Shown here piece by piece: positions 1-7,832 of a stretch of DNA of 33,878 nucleotides. The translations under genes and the position numbers were made by a program. How positions within the stretch are numbered: the stretch's first letter is position 1; every line of letters starts with the position of its first letter. The notes below the pieces were generated by a model, which did no database searches, was not told the DNA's origin, and worked only from the letters and a program-made list of their open reading frames with translations. The stretch spans positions 1 through 33,878 of the forward strand of contig CADANF010000026.1 in assembly GCA_902789175.1 (NCBI GenBank). The letters are read 5' to 3'. The DNA comes from an uncultured Lachnospiraceae bacterium (GTDB lineage Bacteria; Bacillota; Clostridia; Lachnospirales; Lachnospiraceae).

Positions 1-146
1 ACTGTATATGTATGTAGCAAATGATGGGATACAGAAAAAAGCAAGTTAACTTGAGAAATCTCCCATTTTAATTTGTACTAAATCTTGACAGAGGACCAAT
101 CGAAGGAATCTTTCAATTTCCTACTTTGGCCCTGTCATTATCTCAT

Positions 147-2183
147 TTACACCCTATATGTCCCCACAACTTTCGCAACCTTCTCTTTTATATTTACCTC
201 ATCGTTAACATACGCCATTTTCATTAATCTTGCTAAGTCATTAATTACATGGTCGGCGTCGAATTCCAGAGGTTTGCCTATAAATATAAGCTCGTTTGCT
301 GTTTTTTCAAGTCCTTCTTCTGCCATAAGCTTTTCTTCAAAAAGTTTTTCACCAGGACGAAGTCCTGTGAATTCGATTTTGATATCTTTATCAGGGTCTT
401 TTCCTGATAATTTGATCATGTTTCTGGCAAGATCAACAATCTTAACCGGGCTACCCATGTCAAGAACGAAGATTTCTCCTCCGTTGGCATAGGTACCAGC
501 CAGCATTACAAGACTTACTGCTTCAGGTATAGTCATAAAATAACGGATAATGTCAGGATGAGTTACTGTAACTGGGCCACCCGCAGCAATCTGCTTTTTA
601 AATAATGGAATAACTGAGCCATTTGATCCAAGAACGTTGCCGAATCTAACTGCAACGAACTGAGTCTTTACGTTTGATAAATCTGCGTTTCTAGTATATT
701 CTTCTAAGTCACCAACAGAATCATGAGTAAAAAGCTGAGGTATTTCATCAGCCTTACCAGCTTTGATTTTTCTGTCAAAGCTTTGGATTACCATTTCACA
801 AAGACGCTTTGATGCACCCATTATATTTGTTGGATTTACAGCTTTATCCGTTGAGATAAGAACAAAGCGTCCGCAGCCATTTACCATGGCAGCGTATGCT
901 GTTTTATATGTTCCTATTACATTATTTTTAATAGATTCACATGGACTGTCTTCCATAAGTGGTACATGCTTATGCGCTGCCGCGTGATATACAATATCTG
1001 GCTTATATTTATTAAATATTTCCATTACACGTCTTGAGTCACGGACTGAACCAATGATTGTCTCAAGATTAAGCTCTGGATATTTATCTTTTAACTCCAA
1101 CTGAATGGAATAAGCATTGTTTTCGTAAATGTCAAAGATTATGAGACATTTAGGATCATGTTTTGCCACCTGACGGCAAAGTTCAGAACCTATAGATCCG
1201 CCACCGCCGGTTACAAGAACAGTTTTTCCTTTGATGGATTTAAAGACTCCACTCATATCAGCTTTTATAGGTTCTCTTCCAAGAAGATCTTCTACAGATA
1301 CATCCTGCATGCTCTTTACTGAGATTTCACCCTTAACAAACTGATATACACCAGGTATTGATTTTATCTCACAATCTGTGTTTTGACAGATATGAATTAT
1401 ATCTCTTTTTGTTGCTGCATCCATACTTGGAATCGCAAGAAAGATTTTTTCAATATGATATTCCTCAACTACTTTAAGGATATCATCTCTTCCTCCCACG
1501 ATTTTAACACCATCAATAAAACGGTTCCATTTGTTTCTGTCATCATCAATGATAGCAACAACTTTACCGTCATTTCCGGTTCCTTTGTTAATATCGCGAA
1601 GAATCATTTGGCCGGCTGAACCACCTCCCACAAGAAGGATTCTAGGATATGCCTGATTCTTTCTATAGGAACGAAGCAATCGGATAAATCTGTAGGAATA
1701 TCTTATGCCTGTTGTGATTATGAATTGAAGAATTCCGCCGAATACATAATAGGCCAGCGGCATTCTGTGGAATATAAATGTAATTCCTATTACATGTATA
1801 ATTATGGTTATGCTGTTTGCATATATAAGCCTTATTAATTCTTCGAAACTGGCATATAGCCACATGGAATTATAAAGCTTGAACATTTGGAATACTACTA
1901 CCAGAACAAAGGCGTAGAAAATATAGAATAATAGAAAACTTCTAAGATAAATTTCATCAATATTGGAATATTTGAAATCAAATCTTATAAGCAGCGCTAA
2001 GAAATAAGCCGCCCCCACAGAAATGATATCGAACATTACAAGAAATATTGATATTATCTGCCATCTTTGGAATCTTCTATATTCCTTGATTCCGATATTA
2101 GATAAATCTAAATCTTCCTCTAATGGATCATTTTCCGTATCCAGATTTTGATCTTTAAGATTATTTGTTTTTAAATCTCTCAT
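147..2183 (-). CDS. Membrane nucleoside-diphosphate-sugar 4,6-dehydratase/epimerase (PglF/CapD family)
   Basis: Predicted 678-residue enzyme that converts a UDP-linked HexNAc to its 4-keto-6-deoxy form, an early step in making unusual sugars for surface polysaccharide or glycan. Four hydrophobic segments (about residues 42-66, 82-102, 118-138, 141-162) anchor it in the membrane. A first Rossmann-like fold begins at VGGGSAGQ (about 185-192). The catalytic extended SDR domain begins at TGGGGSIGSE (about 325-334) and contains STDKAV (444-449). The usual Tyr of YxxxK is Met (M455xxxK459), as is normal in this long membrane subfamily. Length and layout are typical, so it is complete. It lies 107 nt downstream of loaP and is probably read through by LoaP-modified polymerase. 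Only 146 nt of window remain after its stop, and no gene or clear terminator is visible there. The family is certain; the exact sugar is not known. Confidence 0.93.
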   Translation of the reverse strand: MRDLKTNNLKDQNLDTENDPLEEDLDLSNIGIKEYRRFQRWQIISIFLVMFDIISVGAAYFLALLIRFDFKYSNIDEIYLRSFLLFYIFYAFVLVVVFQMFKLYNSMWLYASFEELIRLIYANSITIIIHVIGITFIFHRMPLAYYVFGGILQFIITTGIRYSYRFIRLLRSYRKNQAYPRILLVGGGSAGQMILRDINKGTGNDGKVVAIIDDDRNKWNRFIDGVKIVGGRDDILKVVEEYHIEKIFLAIPSMDAATKRDIIHICQNTDCEIKSIPGVYQFVKGEISVKSMQDVSVEDLLGREPIKADMSGVFKSIKGKTVLVTGGGGSIGSELCRQVAKHDPKCLIIFDIYENNAYSIQLELKDKYPELNLETIIGSVRDSRRVMEIFNKYKPDIVYHAAAHKHVPLMEDSPCESIKNNVIGTYKTAYAAMVNGCGRFVLISTDKAVNPTNIMGASKRLCEMVIQSFDRKIKAGKADEIPQLFTHDSVGDLEEYTRNADLSNVKTQFVAVRFGNVLGSNGSVIPLFKKQIAAGGPVTVTHPDIIRYFMTIPEAVSLVMLAGTYANGGEIFVLDMGSPVKIVDLARNMIKLSGKDPDKDIKIEFTGLRPGEKLFEEKLMAEEGLEKTANELIFIGKPLEFDADHVINDLARLMKMAYVNDEVNIKEKVAKVVGTYRV

Positions 2184-2290
2184 AATGTTACTGCTTTTCC
2201 CCTGTTAAAATTAACTATTAATCCTGTGTATTAAACTGATGTTCCTTCATTAATTGTTAATTTATTATCTTTATATTTCTTATAGTGATT

Positions 2291-2821
2291 TTAAACCACC
2301 TTATTTACTACTTCGAGCCCCACCGTTACTTCTACGGTTCTGCCTAGTAATTCTGTAGCTATTAGTGCCTTTCTCTTATGTCTGTCTATCTTTTTAATTT
2401 TTGCTTCCTGTCCAATGAGCGGGCCACTAATAACTCTTATCTCGTCTCCCACTATTATTCCGCAGGACATATCAACTTCTTCTTTTTTTCCCATAAGGGT
2501 AAGAAGAAATTTTTCTTCCTCGGTGTAGATAGGTATTATCTTGCCATCCTGTCTAAGGAAATCTGCAAAATCAAGTATTTCCTTAAGATAAGGCTTTATT
2601 GCCTCCGGATCATTTGTAACTATAAAGATATATCCGGCAAAAAGCTTGACTTTAGTGGTAAACCACTGTCCTGCAAGTCTTTTTGGCATTAATTTATATG
2701 GAATTATAATTCTTTCATACAAATCTTCAGGAACAAGTGCTTCAAGTTTTTCTTTTATTTCATATTCTTTTCCGCTTTGTACCCAGATTACATACCAATT
2801 TGATTTATTTGATAAATTCAT
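2291..2821 (-). CDS. loaP: NusG-family specialised antiterminator, LoaP-like
   Basis: A 176-residue NusG paralogue. The N-terminal NGN domain begins with WYVIWVQSGKE (about residues 9-19) and includes KLFAGYIFI (about 58-66). A C-terminal KOW domain holds VGDEIRVISGPLIGQEAKI (about 124-142). Housekeeping NusG normally sits next to secE and rplK. This copy is instead inside a polysaccharide operon, the hallmark of LoaP, which binds elongating RNA polymerase and an RNA hairpin in the leader to suppress intrinsic terminators in long operons. It follows a 377-nt gap with several small hairpins that could serve as its recruitment site. The sequence before the ATG is AT-rich with only a weak Shine-Dalgarno, so translation may be low. 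The NusG-paralogue call is firm; the LoaP subfamily rests on context and length. Confidence 0.85.
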   Translation of the reverse strand: MNLSNKSNWYVIWVQSGKEYEIKEKLEALVPEDLYERIIIPYKLMPKRLAGQWFTTKVKLFAGYIFIVTNDPEAIKPYLKEILDFADFLRQDGKIIPIYTEEEKFLLTLMGKKEEVDMSCGIIVGDEIRVISGPLIGQEAKIKKIDRHKRKALIATELLGRTVEVTVGLEVVNKVV

Positions 2822-3198
2822 TAATTATAATTTTCTTATATAGCAGAAATTAGTTTTGTTATTTGTCTCAACCTGTAATTTTGACATGGCTTCGCCATCT
2901 GAACTTTCTGGATTAGAAATCCAAAAACCCCAGCTTATCGTGACTTAATTGTGATTATGAAACTAACCTATTGCTTCACTCACTAAATGAGCCACCTGTT
3001 TTAAACAGATGGCTCTATATCACGCCCTATATCAATGCTATTAACAGGATGCACTATAGACAACCACTGCGTATTCACATGTCTTAATAATTTCTTTTCA
3101 TCGAATTATTCCGAAGGAAATTTCATTATTTAAATCTTCACTACATTGTAGATGAAAATTTTATCACTATAATTCTCACTACACCTTAGAGGAAAATT
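2822..3198 (-). promoter_or_regulatory. Structured leader/intergenic region upstream of loaP
   Basis: This 377-nt gap has no credible gene. Reading on the minus strand it holds, in order, two copies of a 27-nt repeat (separate entry), a hairpin with 10 bp of GAGCC-type stem extendable to 13 (2989-3015), a 6-bp hairpin TGGATT/AATCCA (2909-2923), and a tight hairpin ATGGC-GAA-GCCAT (2886-2898). None is followed by a convincing T-run, so they do not look like ordinary terminators. LoaP proteins are known to act through a small RNA hairpin in the leader of their target operon, so one of these is a candidate recruitment element. I see no clear promoter and no known riboswitch class. Confidence 0.4.
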
Positions 3199-3202
3199 TT
3201 AT
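3138..3202. repeat. Two copies of a 27-bp direct repeat at the 3' end of the Ig-like gene
   Basis: Copies lie at 3138-3164 and 3176-3202, both starting TCACTACA and ending AAAATTTTAT on the plus strand, with about 23 of 27 positions equal and a 38-nt period. The second copy covers the stop codon of the upstream gene, so part of the gap may have arisen by duplication of the gene end. Confidence 0.6.
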
Positions 3203-3924
3203 TCATTGCCTCCATTTCCTACTATCAGGCGGAGATTTGCTTCATTGCTCTTATTACCATCTGAATCTATGCAGTAATAAGTAATTATATAAGTAGCGTC
3301 ACTTGAAAGGCTGTAATCCATATTGTAATGGATATTTCTATACAGATCACTTTCTGAGTCATGATCATCAACCATTTGCTCTATATAACTAAGCGGGTCA
3401 AATGAACCATCTACTTCTACAGAAACCTCATGTTGTTTAAGTTTAAGCACCGGAGAACCTTTAGATTCCATTACAGGATCTTCAAAACCATCCGGCTTTG
3501 GAGTCTCTGTTGTTGGCGCTTCTGTGGTAGGAGCTTCTGTAGTTGGCTCCTCTGTTGTTGCCTCTTCAGTTACTTCTTCATTTTTAGAAGTTTCTTCTGC
3601 CGCAACATATTTAACTAACTTTGTTCCTTTGCCCAGATTATTTGAATAATCATAAACTGCATAAGTTACTAAAGCTTCATATCCATTGCCGGTTACAGCA
3701 ATGTCATAGATTCTTACATTATTTGAAAGATCTCCATCTTTATTATCATGAGCAGATGCACCTACAAGGAGTACATCATAAGGATCTCCTTCTTTATATG
3801 TAATATCTCCCGTTGGTACTGTTACCACAGGAGCAACTCTGTCAGAAAAAAGTCTCGAGCATACACAAGCTACTCCAAGAGCTATTGTTGATACAAAAAG
3901 AAGGGCTGTTGCTGTCTTTCTCAT
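3199..3924 (-). CDS. Membrane-anchored extracellular protein with two Ig-like (DUF5011-type) domains
   Basis: Predicted 241-residue exported protein. A positively charged start (MRK) and a hydrophobic stretch (about residues 6-24) form an export signal or anchor. Cys residues at its end (VACVC) hint at a lipoprotein but do not match a good lipobox. A first Ig-like domain follows (about 30-110), with the pattern APVVTVPTGDITYKEGD and the DNKDGDLS turn typical of DUF5011/HYR-like folds. Then comes a low-complexity linker of TTEAP-type repeats (about 115-145) and a second similar domain (about 155-238). Its start codon overlaps the stop of the BY-kinase gene by 1 nt, so the two are translationally coupled. 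It belongs to the polysaccharide operon and may bind or organise cell-wall glycan. Function is otherwise unknown. Confidence 0.75.
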   Translation of the reverse strand: MRKTATALLFVSTIALGVACVCSRLFSDRVAPVVTVPTGDITYKEGDPYDVLLVGASAHDNKDGDLSNNVRIYDIAVTGNGYEALVTYAVYDYSNNLGKGTKLVKYVAAEETSKNEEVTEEATTEEPTTEAPTTEAPTTETPKPDGFEDPVMESKGSPVLKLKQHEVSVEVDGSFDPLSYIEQMVDDHDSESDLYRNIHYNMDYSLSSDATYIITYYCIDSDGNKSNEANLRLIVGNGGNE

Positions 3925-4661
3925 TAGTTGGCTCCTCCTTCTGCTTCCTTACCGTAATACTTACCATAGTATTTGCCATAATACTTACCGTAATATTTAC
4001 CATAATACTTACCGTAATATCCTTTTCCGGTATGGATTGGTACTTTATTAAGAATTACTCCTAATATTTTACAATTGGTCATTTCCAACTGCTCTTTTAT
4101 ATTCTGAGCCAGCTTATAGCTAACTGCATTATCCATTACTACAAATGCTATTCCGTCGCATACCTGAGATACAACTGCTGCATCTGTTACTGCACCGATA
4201 GGTGGACAGTCGATAATAACATAATCAAATCTCTCTCTTGCCGCATTTACAAGACTTCTGAAAACCTCATTTGAAAGCAACTCTGATGGATTTGGAGGAA
4301 CAGGTCCTGCAACTATCATAAAAAGGTTTTCTATATTTGTATCACAAAGCACATCTTTCAGTTCTTTAACTCCTGAAAGGTAATGAGATAATCCAAAATT
4401 TGCACCTGTAATCTTATATCTGTTAACCATCATAGATTTTCTCATATCAGCATCTATAAGAAGTATCTTCTTGCCTGATTCTGCAATAGTTCTTGCAAGA
4501 TTTACGGCAACAGATGTTTTCCCTTCATTTGGCATGGAACTTGTAAGTGCAATAACTTTAACATCCTTACCGCAGAAAGTAAGATTTGTTCTAAGACTCT
4601 TGTAAGCCTCATCCTGGTAATATCCAGGCTTTTTAAGTTTACTAATAGTAATCGTATTCAT
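3924..4661 (-). CDS. BY-family tyrosine kinase (CpsD/CapB-like) with YYGK-repeat tail
   Basis: A 245-residue cytoplasmic bacterial tyrosine kinase that controls polysaccharide chain assembly by cycles of autophosphorylation. Visible motifs are SSMPNEGKTSVAVNLA (Walker A, about residues 41-56), ILLIDADMRKS (Walker A', about 70-80) and YVIIDCPP (Walker B, about 146-153). The C-terminal tyrosine cluster, the phosphorylation site, is unusually regular: six tandem YYGK tetrads, then EAEGGAN. The activating transmembrane adaptor is the next upstream gene (6 nt gap) and the matching phosphatase is further upstream, so kinase, adaptor and phosphatase are co-transcribed. The stop overlaps the next start (TAATG). 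It is complete and of typical length for the Firmicute two-component form. Confidence 0.95.
   Translation of the reverse strand: MNTITISKLKKPGYYQDEAYKSLRTNLTFCGKDVKVIALTSSMPNEGKTSVAVNLARTIAESGKKILLIDADMRKSMMVNRYKITGANFGLSHYLSGVKELKDVLCDTNIENLFMIVAGPVPPNPSELLSNEVFRSLVNAARERFDYVIIDCPPIGAVTDAAVVSQVCDGIAFVVMDNAVSYKLAQNIKEQLEMTNCKILGVILNKVPIHTGKGYYGKYYGKYYGKYYGKYYGKYYGKEAEGGAN
3948..4019 (-). repeat. Six 12-bp tandem repeats encoding YYGK in the kinase tail
   Basis: Six in-frame 12-nt units each encode Tyr-Tyr-Gly-Lys. Synonymous codons vary between units, so the amino-acid pattern appears to be kept by selection while the DNA units can still slip in whole codons. Confidence 0.9.
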
Positions 4662-4667
4662 CCTGAA

Positions 4668-5447
4668 TTATCTCCTTTTTCTCTTCTTACTCTTCTTACT
4701 TTTCCTACCTTTGCTGGAATTATTCGCCAAGTCAGTATCAAATTCTTCATCATAAGGAATAGATGCAAGAATTGAAAGCCCAAGATATTTTTCAACATCT
4801 TCAGTTCCCTTAATTCTGTCATCAGTTAAGAACATTATGATAAATGTAGCAGCTGAAATTATGAATCCCAGCATGAAACCGATAATCGAATTCTTTAACT
4901 TATTAGGTCCTACTGGTTTCTCAGGAAGATTTGCATAATCAACTACATTTACAGCTTCGATATCCATAACCTGCTTAATCTGAACTGCAGCTGCAATTCT
5001 TATGGCATTTGAAATATCCTGTGCTCTTGTAGGATTTGTATCCTCTACTGTAATTGTAAGAATACGTGTATCCTGAGAGTTAGTAACTGTAACACGACTT
5101 GCCAGCTTATCCGGTGTTATATTCTTCATATCAGGGTATGTATTCTGAAGATCAAGATCTGCCATAACCTGATTCATAACTGTACGGCTCTTAATAAGCT
5201 GAGCATAGTCCTTTGTAAGCTGAGTGCCTGTCTGAAGGTCAGAATAGGTAACCTGTTGCGCGTCCTGCCTGCTTAAAACATATATACTTGTAGACGATCT
5301 GAATTTCTGGCTAATAAACTCGGAGCTGTAGAAATACATTAGAAATGCTCCCGTAAGTGATGCCAATATTATGATCAATAGATTGCTTAAAAGAACATGA
5401 AGCAATTCCATCAAGTCGATTTCAACTTCATTTGAATTCTTTTCCAT
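4668..5447 (-). CDS. Wzz/CapA-like chain-length and kinase-activator membrane protein
   Basis: A 259-residue polysaccharide co-polymerase. A short cytoplasmic start (EVEIDLMELLHVL) leads into TM1 (about residues 18-40). An extracellular part of about 140 residues contains TDAQQ-like and SRTVMNQV segments. A P-rich motif (NLPEKPVGPNKLKNS, about 173-187) leads into TM2 (about 188-208). A cytoplasmic tail ends in a very basic stretch (KGRKSKKSKKRKRR). In Firmicutes the tail of this protein switches on the separate BY-kinase, encoded immediately downstream. The pair determines polymer length at the membrane. Upstream it is separated from the phosphatase gene by 131 nt with no strong terminator. 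The family call is firm; the gene name varies between species, so none is assigned. Confidence 0.92.
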   Translation of the reverse strand: MEKNSNEVEIDLMELLHVLLSNLLIIILASLTGAFLMYFYSSEFISQKFRSSTSIYVLSRQDAQQVTYSDLQTGTQLTKDYAQLIKSRTVMNQVMADLDLQNTYPDMKNITPDKLASRVTVTNSQDTRILTITVEDTNPTRAQDISNAIRIAAAVQIKQVMDIEAVNVVDYANLPEKPVGPNKLKNSIIGFMLGFIISAATFIIMFLTDDRIKGTEDVEKYLGLSILASIPYDEEFDTDLANNSSKGRKSKKSKKRKRR

Positions 5448-5578
5448 GATTAAATTCCCCTTTAATTTTTTCCTCTCAACTAGTCACATGATGTCTGATG
5501 AATATTATGATCAACCTTATCTTAAAACCCTAATTACATTTTCTTGTTTCCACCTTAAAATCACAAGAATTATGCATA

Positions 5579-6325
5579 TTAATCCAAATATTCATCCTTT
5601 AAAATATGACTTGGATTTTCAATAAATATTCTTCTCATACAATCCTCGCCATATTTCTTTTTAATTTTTTTCGCCGCATCCTGTATTTCCATCTGCCTCA
5701 TACCCGAGTCACGATGTGCATCAGTGCCTACAAAATGGCACAATCCAAGGTCAAATACTTCCTTGCAAAATTTCTTTACTATGCGGCCTTCCTTACCTAC
5801 TATACTTCCAGCATTAAGCTGCATATATGCCCCACAATTGTACAGTTCCTGTACCCTGTCTATTTCCATAAACAAAGCATCAAATCTGTTAATGTGAGCA
5901 ATTATCGGTATGTAGCCATTAGAAATGGCCATTGTCACTGCTTCTTTAATATATTCAAAACTTACTGATGTTACAAATTCCATAAGAATATATCTTGAAC
6001 CTGCCATTGTTGGTACAGCATGATCCAAAAAATCCTTATCCGTAACATCTTTTTTATAGAAAATTTCTGCGCCGGGATAAATTTTTAATCCTTCGAATTT
6101 CTTTTCAACTATTTTTTTTAAATCATTATAGATTTCCAGTAATTCTTCAGGAGTCTTCTTCCAAGCCTGATAATTATAGTGTGGAGTACATATGATATTT
6201 CTTATTCCTTCACTATATGCTGTTTTAAGCATATTCAATGTCATTTTGACATCCTTTGAGCCATCATCTACCCCACAGATTATATGGCAATGCATGTCAA
6301 ACAGCCCTGTTATTACTTTTCGCAT
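5579..6325 (-). CDS. PHP-type protein tyrosine phosphatase (CpsB/CapC/YwqE family)
   Basis: A 248-residue manganese-dependent phosphatase of the PHP fold that removes phosphate from the cognate BY-kinase and lets the kinase cycle. Metal-binding motifs are visible: DMHCHIICGVDDG near the start (about residues 10-22), TPHYN (about 46-50), the glutamate in GAEIF (about 85-89), HINR (about 143-146) and GTDAH (about 199-203). Length matches the family. It is the first gene after the strong promoter at 6358-6386, with only about 25 nt of leader and an AAGGGG Shine-Dalgarno. First position in the operon is usual for this phosphatase in Firmicute capsule loci. Confidence 0.93.
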   Translation of the reverse strand: MRKVITGLFDMHCHIICGVDDGSKDVKMTLNMLKTAYSEGIRNIICTPHYNYQAWKKTPEELLEIYNDLKKIVEKKFEGLKIYPGAEIFYKKDVTDKDFLDHAVPTMAGSRYILMEFVTSVSFEYIKEAVTMAISNGYIPIIAHINRFDALFMEIDRVQELYNCGAYMQLNAGSIVGKEGRIVKKFCKEVFDLGLCHFVGTDAHRDSGMRQMEIQDAAKKIKKKYGEDCMRRIFIENPSHILKDEYLD

Positions 6326-6357
6326 TTTTAAATCCCCTTAGCACTAAAACACTTCAC

Positions 6358-6386
6358 ATTATAGTCACTAATGTTCTCTAAGTCAA
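6358..6386 (-). promoter_or_regulatory. Sigma-70/A promoter of the polysaccharide operon
   Basis: On the minus strand there is TTGACT (6381-6386), exactly 17 nt, then a perfect TATAAT (6358-6363), about 33 nt from the phosphatase start codon. No other promoter this good is seen in the operon. Confidence 0.85.
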
Positions 6387-6617
6387 CTTTAATTAACTAT
6401 TATTTGCAGGAAATTCCAGCTATTTGGTTATTTATGACCACAAAATATAGATTCATTCATATTTTTCCGCTCCATATTTTGAGCCACCCGATATGATAAT
6501 CGTTTGCGCTTTATACAATTGAAAATATTTATGTTTCAGATATTAGTGAACAAGAATGAATGATGAACAAAAAAGAATGATTAACATTAGTGAATGATTA
6601 AAATAAATGATATGATT
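6387..6617. other. AT-rich intergenic stretch between the operon promoter and tRNA terminator
   Basis: No gene or stable structure stands out. The part from about 6545 to 6616 is full of short GAATGATT/AATGATG-like words, suggesting slippage, but there is no regular period. It may hold upstream regulator sites for the polysaccharide promoter, though none can be named. Confidence 0.4.
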
Positions 6618-6647
6618 AAAAAAAAGCTCCGGTTAAAAACCGAAGCT
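6618..6647 (-). terminator. Intrinsic terminator of tRNA-Glu
   Basis: On the minus strand AGCTTCGGTT pairs with AACCGGAGCT (one wobble) around a TTT loop, followed by eight T residues. It begins about 9 nt after the mature tRNA 3' end. Confidence 0.9.
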
Positions 6648-6655
6648 TTTGCTAG

Positions 6656-6727
6656 CAGTCCGTACGGGAATCGAACCCATGATTCCGCCGTGAGAGGGCG
6701 GCGTCTTAGCCTCTTGACCAACGGACC
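6656..6727 (-). tRNA. tRNA-Glu (anticodon CTC)
   Basis: A 72-nt cloverleaf on the minus strand. The acceptor stem GGTCCGT pairs with ACGGACT (G-U at 1-72). The anticodon stem CCGCC/GGCGG encloses loop CTCTCAC, giving anticodon CTC for codon GAG. The T arm contains GGTTCGATTCC. The discriminator base is G. The 3' CCA is not encoded (CTA follows), so it must be added by the CCA enzyme. It is a single-gene transcript with its own promoter and terminator. Confidence 0.95.
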
Positions 6728-6741
6728 TTAGCGACTTGTTT

Positions 6742-6770
6742 ATAATATCAGAATCGATAGAATAATGCAA
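6742..6770 (-). promoter_or_regulatory. Promoter of tRNA-Glu
   Basis: TTGCAT (6765-6770), 17 nt, TATTAT (6742-6747) on the minus strand, placing transcription start a few nt before the tRNA. A/T tracts just upstream (6774-6803) could act as an UP-like or bent element. Confidence 0.8.
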
Positions 6771-6829
6771 GCACTTTTTTAAAAATTTTTTAAAAATTTT
6801 TTTGGTCCAAGGTGCTGGGTTTGTTTGGC

Positions 6830-7822
6830 CTAGGGGGACGGGGTTGTTGAGTCATTTTTTACCTGTATAATTATTTTATCCGGAAGAACATTATTAATCT
6901 TTTTAATTGCTCCCTCCGTCTTATATACATCCTTTAATTTGCTTTTACTATATTGAAAAACAGTATTTTGTGTGGCACTAACCAAATAAGAAGTAAAAAA
7001 CTCTTCCCAACTCATATACACTTTGCTATCCGCATAACGGAATGTTTCTTCTAACACATTCTTTTGAATATCAATTAAACCTGATTTTAATATTAAATAT
7101 TCAAAAGATTTAGGAGCAAATAAAACACTATTTTTATCAACCTCTCTTATATATCTAATTACTCTGCCCATTTCCGGGCCAAAAGCTGCCCCATCTACTA
7201 TAATAAGTTTTCTTTCATTTGAACAATCACGTATTATTTTATATATATTACTTTTTCCTTTTGCTGAAACACATTTATCCGGAAAAAGAAAGCTATAAAA
7301 TTCATATCCAGAATTAGAATCCTCAACAATCACCTTCTCGGGGATAATTTTCTGGTTATTTTGCAAATCATATAATTTATACATCTCATTATAAGTTTTC
7401 TTAAATGATTTGTATTTTGAATTATCAGTTACATTTTTAAGACCATATATCTCATCTACACTATATGGAAGCTGTGAAAGATCATCTCTTGTGACAATGA
7501 CAAAATAATTATCTGATCCTTTAACTTTTTCAGCAAATTTTGTTGTTTTTAGAAATGACGCTGTCTCATCTATAAAAACGATATTACCTCTCATTGCTGT
7601 CAATCTAATATCCCAATCTTCTGTATTAAGTACTGAACATTTAACATCACACTTTACAGTAATACCTGATGAAATTCCATTTACATTATAATCGCTTATT
7701 AACCTAATTAATTCAGATTTTCCCGTAGCACTATCCCCCTGCAATATCGTTATATTCCTTTGAATCGTGAGAAAATAATGAACTCGGTTATTATATATTT
7801 CTACATTATATTTTCCAATCAT
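6830..7822 (-). CDS. P-loop ATPase with TOPRIM-like C-terminal half; partner of DUF4869
   Basis: A 330-residue protein I cannot assign to a named family. The N-terminal half has a clear Walker A (GDSATGKS, about residues 29-36), a Walker B-like hydrophobic strand ending FIDE (about 83-86), and a sensor-like YFVIVTRD (about 106-113). The C-terminal half has VIVED (Glu about 167), then LIIVDGAAFG (Asp about 210), then PKSFEYLIL. This order resembles the TOPRIM or DUF4435 halves of OLD-type ATPases, but the match is by eye. No ABC signature is visible, and only about 45 residues separate Walker A from B. The start at 7822 is chosen because GAGG lies 7 nt before it; an ATG 6 nt upstream is too close. 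It follows the DUF4869 gene by 10 nt. The C-terminal residues STTPSP may be an extension from a downstream intergenic repeat. Confidence 0.7.
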   Translation of the reverse strand: MIGKYNVEIYNNRVHYFLTIQRNITILQGDSATGKSELIRLISDYNVNGISSGITVKCDVKCSVLNTEDWDIRLTAMRGNIVFIDETASFLKTTKFAEKVKGSDNYFVIVTRDDLSQLPYSVDEIYGLKNVTDNSKYKSFKKTYNEMYKLYDLQNNQKIIPEKVIVEDSNSGYEFYSFLFPDKCVSAKGKSNIYKIIRDCSNERKLIIVDGAAFGPEMGRVIRYIREVDKNSVLFAPKSFEYLILKSGLIDIQKNVLEETFRYADSKVYMSWEEFFTSYLVSATQNTVFQYSKSKLKDVYKTEGAIKKINNVLPDKIIIQVKNDSTTPSP

Positions 7823-7832
7823 AACCATTCCT

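Noticed and set aside
85-492. A 135-residue plus-strand frame at the left edge
   Set aside because: It is antisense to the conserved C-terminus of the dehydratase and its product has low-complexity shadow composition.
2822-3198. A riboswitch before loaP
   Set aside because: I could not match any known aptamer core; only simple hairpins are seen.
6774-6803. The A/T block upstream of the tRNA as a terminator for the ATPase gene
   Set aside because: It is self-complementary but has no GC stem; it more likely bends DNA upstream of the tRNA promoter.
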